Shown here one piece after another: positions 62,526 to 64,000 of a stretch of 64,000 nt of DNA. Origin of the DNA: an uncultured Croceitalea sp. (GTDB lineage Bacteria; Bacteroidota; Bacteroidia; Flavobacteriales; Flavobacteriaceae). Each line of letters starts with the position of its first letter. Positions within the stretch are counted from its first letter, which is position 1. Position numbers and translations under genes: made by a program. The notes beneath the pieces are model-generated. The model ran no database searches. It saw only the letters and a list, made by a program, of their open reading frames with translations, and was not told where the DNA came from. The stretch covers positions 124,001-188,000 of the forward strand of contig CANLXH010000002.1 of NCBI GenBank assembly GCA_947495075.1, given 5' to 3'.

Positions 62526-62587
62526 TTCATCCCCAGCTGCCGCAAGAGTGAGCGCTACCGTTAATTTGTAATTAGTGGCGGTCATGA

Positions 62588-62610
62588 GCTTGCCAGCCGC
62601 AGGCAGGTAA
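62588..62610. repeat. degenerate REP-like hairpin
   Basis: TGCCAGCCGCAGGCA at 62591-62605 forms a short TGCC/GGCA stem, with GC content far above its surroundings. It lies after the candidate immunity gene. Confidence 0.45.
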
Positions 62611-62638
62611 GATAAACAGTTATAAAATTTAGAGAAAG

Positions 62639-62664
62639 ACCACGGCGAGTGCGGTGGTTTTTTT
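62639..62664 (+). terminator. terminator-like hairpin, unit A
   Basis: ACCAC / GTGGT stem followed by seven T residues. Two related hairpins occur at 63002 and 63377. Confidence 0.6.
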
Positions 62665-62690
62665 GTTTATGCAATAGCCTTTAGCTTCCC

Positions 62691-62720
62691 CCGCTACCGG
62701 ACGATTCCAATCTTGTGGTA
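62691..62720. repeat. REP hairpin, unit A
   Basis: CCGCTACCGGACGATT and AATCTTGTGGTA pair imperfectly. The TACC/GGTA ends match the hairpin at 63251-63275. Confidence 0.6.
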
Positions 62721-62782
62721 AATAAGTAATTTTCAACTATATGTTTATACTATGATTTTAAGAAATAGTATAGTTTTACTAA

Positions 62783-62800
62783 ATGAGCAGAAATTATAAG
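62783..62800 (+). pseudogene. RAYT start fragment, unit A
   Basis: ATG plus codons for SRNYK, identical in protein to the start of the open RAYT at 63714. It is cut at 62801 by a GC-rich REP sequence. Confidence 0.72.
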
Positions 62801-62860
62801 CCCCCCGCTGCCGCGCGAATCCCTTCGCCCCGCTAGCGCTCGTCTGTGACGGGTGCCGAA
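62801..62860. repeat. REP-type sequences, unit A scar
   Basis: CCCCGCTGCCGCGCGAATCC followed by CTTCGC repeats the left arm and loop of the 63160 REP, then changes to CCCCGCTAGCGCTCGTCTG, a second REP type related to the half element at 57454. Confidence 0.65.
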
Positions 62861-62919
62861 CCAGTTAAGAATATATAGAACCACTACGAGAGCTATTGTT
62901 TTTTGTATTTTTAAATTTG

Positions 62920-62949
62920 ATGAGCAGAAAATACAAGTTTCATAATCCC
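62920..62949 (+). pseudogene. RAYT start fragment, unit B
   Basis: ATG with codons for SRKYKFHNP, the conserved RAYT N-terminus, then directly a REP hairpin. No XRE tail is kept in this unit. Confidence 0.75.
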
Positions 62950-62977
62950 CGCTCCGCAGTAGTTGTACTGCTGCGGC
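62950..62977. repeat. REP hairpin, unit B
   Basis: Stem CCGCAGTAG / CTGCTGCGG (one G-U) with a TTGTA loop at 62954-62976. Confidence 0.7.
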
Positions 62978-63001
62978 ACAACAATAAAATTTAGAAGAAA
63001 G

Positions 63002-63027
63002 CCACGGTAATAGCTGTGGTTTTTTGT
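63002..63027 (+). terminator. terminator-like hairpin, unit B/C
   Basis: CCAC / GTGG stem then six T. It lies between the unit B RAYT scar and the XRE tail stop. Confidence 0.6.
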
Positions 63028-63029
63028 TT

Positions 63030-63155
63030 TTAGAGCGCAGCGACGTTTTTGTTGAAGAAGTCTTTGAACTTCTTTTTGGTCAACATGGTATCAATGATTT
63101 TAAGTATCGTTGACCTATCTTCCTCGTCGAGTTCGTTAATGAGCTTAAACTGTTC
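63030..63155 (-). pseudogene. XRE-type regulator C-terminal fragment (unit C)
   Basis: Encodes the last 42 residues of an XRE-family regulator (FKLINELDEEDRSTILKIID, then KKKFKDFFNKNVAAL). The remainder toward the N-terminus is replaced by the GC-rich REP at 63157-63192. A longer open frame crosses the REP but is chimeric. Confidence 0.72.
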
Positions 63156-63159
63156 GCCC

Positions 63160-63243
63160 CCCCCGCTGCCGCGCGAATCCCTTCGCGTGGCATAGTCAAA
63201 CAAATTGTTTAGCTTTAACTTATGAGTAGGAATTATAAATTTC
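63160..63243 (+). repeat. 84-bp perfect direct repeat, copy 1 (REP plus RAYT start)
   Basis: Identical to 63652-63735 (offset 492). Contains the REP hairpin TGCCGCGCGAA-TCCC-TTCGCGTGGCA at 63167-63192, a 29-base leader and ATG plus the first six RAYT codons after it. Confidence 0.92.
63222..63243 (+). pseudogene. RAYT start fragment, unit C
   Basis: ATG and codons for SRNYKF, then the sequence changes at 63244 to a REP hairpin at 63251-63275. Confidence 0.75.
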
Positions 63244-63246
63244 CCC

Positions 63247-63275
63247 ACGCTGCCGCACGATTGTATCGTGTGGTA
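63247..63275. repeat. REP hairpin, unit C scar
   Basis: TGCCGCACGAT (63251-63261) pairs with ATCGTGTGGTA (63265-63275) around TGT; two mismatched or wobble positions. Confidence 0.7.
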
Positions 63276-63376
63276 AATACTAAAAAAAGAACTCCCAAGC
63301 TGTGGGCAAGCAAAAATGACCGCTAGTGCAATCATCACGCTCGTACCGTTTATGAGTAAGAGATAAAAAACCTAAG

Positions 63377-63407
63377 AACCACAGCTGTAAAAGTTGTGGT
63401 TTTTTGT
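63377..63407 (+). terminator. terminator-like hairpin, unit C/D
   Basis: ACCACAGCT / AGTTGTGGT stem followed by six T residues, between the unit C scar and the unit D XRE tail. Confidence 0.65.
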
Positions 63408-63409
63408 TT

Positions 63410-63653
63410 TTACAGTACAGCTAAATTTTTATCAAAAAAATCTTTAAATTTTTTATTGGTAAGCATCTTATCAATGATTTTAAGGACTGTATTTTTATCT
63501 TCCTCGTCCAATTGGTTAATTAGTTTAAAGCGTTCATCTTCGGTTTTATCTTCCAAAACTACAGCTTTAGGAATATCATCTTCAAGGTTAATAATTTGGT
63601 CAACAGTTAAATTAAAGAGCTGTGCCATTTTATGAAGCTCAATAACGGTTACC
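63410..63653 (-). pseudogene. XRE-type regulator C-terminal fragment (unit D)
   Basis: About 80 residues of an XRE-family regulator: VTVIELHKMAQLFNLTVDQI, a linker, then FKLINQLDEEDKNTVLKIID and FKDFFDKNLAVL. The helix-turn-helix part is missing; the frame runs on into the REP, giving an artificial N-terminus. It matches the unit C tail at about two thirds of positions. The intact ancestor would have been divergent from the RAYT. Confidence 0.75.
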
Positions 63654-63735
63654 CCCGCTGCCGCGCGAATCCCTTCGCGTGGCATAGTCAAACAAATTGT
63701 TTAGCTTTAACTTATGAGTAGGAATTATAAATTTC
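63652..63735 (+). repeat. 84-bp perfect direct repeat, copy 2
   Basis: Identical to 63160-63243. REP hairpin at 63659-63684; it forms the 5' region and first seven codons of the open RAYT. Confidence 0.92.
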
Positions 63736-64000
63736 ACAATCCTGAAGGGCTTTATTTTGTAAGTTTTGCAGTAGTAGAATGGTTAGATGTATTTACCCGT
63801 AATACATATAAAGATATACTGTTAGATAGCCTTTCTTTTTGTCAAAAGACAAAAGGAATGGAAATTGTTGCTTGGTGTATTATGACGAATCATGTTCACT
63901 TGATTTTTAGGTGTGTGGGTGTTGAAGAACCTCAACAGGTTTTAGGTGATTTTAAAAGATATACCAGTAATAAAATTGTAAAGGCAATTAAAGAAAATCC
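63714..64000 (+). CDS. REP-associated tyrosine transposase (RAYT), 5' part
   Basis: Transposase of the IS200/IS605-like TnpA-REP group, 95 residues visible before the window edge. It begins MSRNYKFHNPEGLYFVSFAV and contains the HUH-type metal motif in WCIMTNHVHLIF, followed by LGDFKRYTSNKI. The catalytic tyrosine would lie further on and cannot be checked. RAYTs cut single-stranded REP hairpins. A REP hairpin sits 30 bases upstream of the start. Confidence 0.9.
   Translation, partial: MSRNYKFHNPEGLYFVSFAVVEWLDVFTRNTYKDILLDSLSFCQKTKGMEIVAWCIMTNHVHLIFRCVGVEEPQQVLGDFKRYTSNKIVKAIKEN

Larger units (their letters stand above)
62526..64000. mobile_element. decayed XRE-RAYT tandem array with REP hairpins
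   Basis: At least four units can be traced. Each consists of a terminator-like hairpin (ending GTGGTTTTTTG in three units), a minus-strand XRE regulator tail of variable length, a GC-rich REP hairpin, and a plus-strand RAYT start (MSRNYKF-type). The RAYT starts are at 62783, 62920, 63222 and 63714; all but the last are cut after 6-10 codons by another REP hairpin. RAYTs are single-strand DNA transposases that act on REP sequences. The array therefore records repeated deletion or REP insertion around a domesticated transposase. Confidence 0.8.

Noticed and set aside
62801-63275. CRISPR array from recurrent GC-rich hairpins
   Set aside because: Repeats differ in sequence and spacing, spacers are not uniform and no cas gene is present; REP elements explain them better.
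63030-63338. 102-aa minus-strand frame as an intact gene
   Set aside because: Only the last 42 codons match an XRE regulator; the rest is translated REP and RAYT-leader sequence.
63410-63691. 93-aa minus-strand frame starting MTMPREGIRAAAG as a full protein
   Set aside because: The first 13 residues come from the reverse of the REP hairpin, so the start is artificial.

Overview
The window looks like a chromosomal segment from a marine-type member of the Flavobacteriaceae (Bacteroidetes). The evidence is the low GC, many TTG/GTG starts, BlaI/M56 pairs with a TonB-like C-terminus, a TonB-dependent receptor with an N-terminal carboxypeptidase-regulatory-like domain, a hutH-I-U-G operon, and DUF6443/RHS and GLPNIPSAKEV-type secreted proteins. 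Genus cannot be settled from the sequence alone.

Region 1 (1-37,400) is mostly housekeeping and metabolism. It holds the N-terminal two thirds of sucA; a secreted amidohydrolase; galE with a DegT aminotransferase; kdtA/waaA; a sugar MFS transporter; two membrane microproteins; tRNA-Leu(TAG); an M20 dipeptidase; a PhnA-like protein; and a first BlaI-M56 pair with three palindromic operators. Next come a DUF4407 protein, a run of small genes (MmcQ, GNAT, Dabb, DUF4230, DUF4260), an AhpD-like protein, a cyclase-family hydrolase, hemW, a four-helix-bundle gene inside an inverted repeat, ruvC, a frameshifted TPR gene, and a second BlaI-M56 pair with a different triple operator. The region ends with a TonB receptor, DUF456, a nitroreductase, a LysR regulator divergent from a complete histidine-utilisation operon, and umuC-umuD.

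Region 2 (37,578-43,830, minus strand) is a six-gene operon for a reduced type II secretion / type IV pilus-like machine: pseudopilin, short prepilin peptidase, GspE-like ATPase, secretin, PilN/GspL-like and PilO/GspM-like proteins. No GspF/PilC platform protein is present in the cluster.

Region 3 (44,204-62,525, plus strand) is an accessory island of very large secreted proteins. Two adhesin-like proteins share a C-terminal tail domain, and the scrap of a third copy precedes them. They are followed by a 1819-aa SpvB/RHS-like protein with Ig/PKD repeats and a 1270-aa DUF6443-RHS protein with a variable C-terminus and an overlapping lipoprotein gene. Then come debris and a second, 5'-truncated LRR-Ig-RHS gene with its own small downstream gene. 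The layout fits a polymorphic-toxin locus with a displaced cassette; toxicity and immunity are inferred.

Region 4 (62,526-64,000) is a decayed tandem array made from a divergent pair, a minus-strand XRE-type regulator and a plus-strand REP-associated tyrosine transposase (RAYT). At least three units have lost the interior of one or both genes, and GC-rich REP-type hairpins sit at the scars. The last unit has a RAYT that is still open when the window ends.
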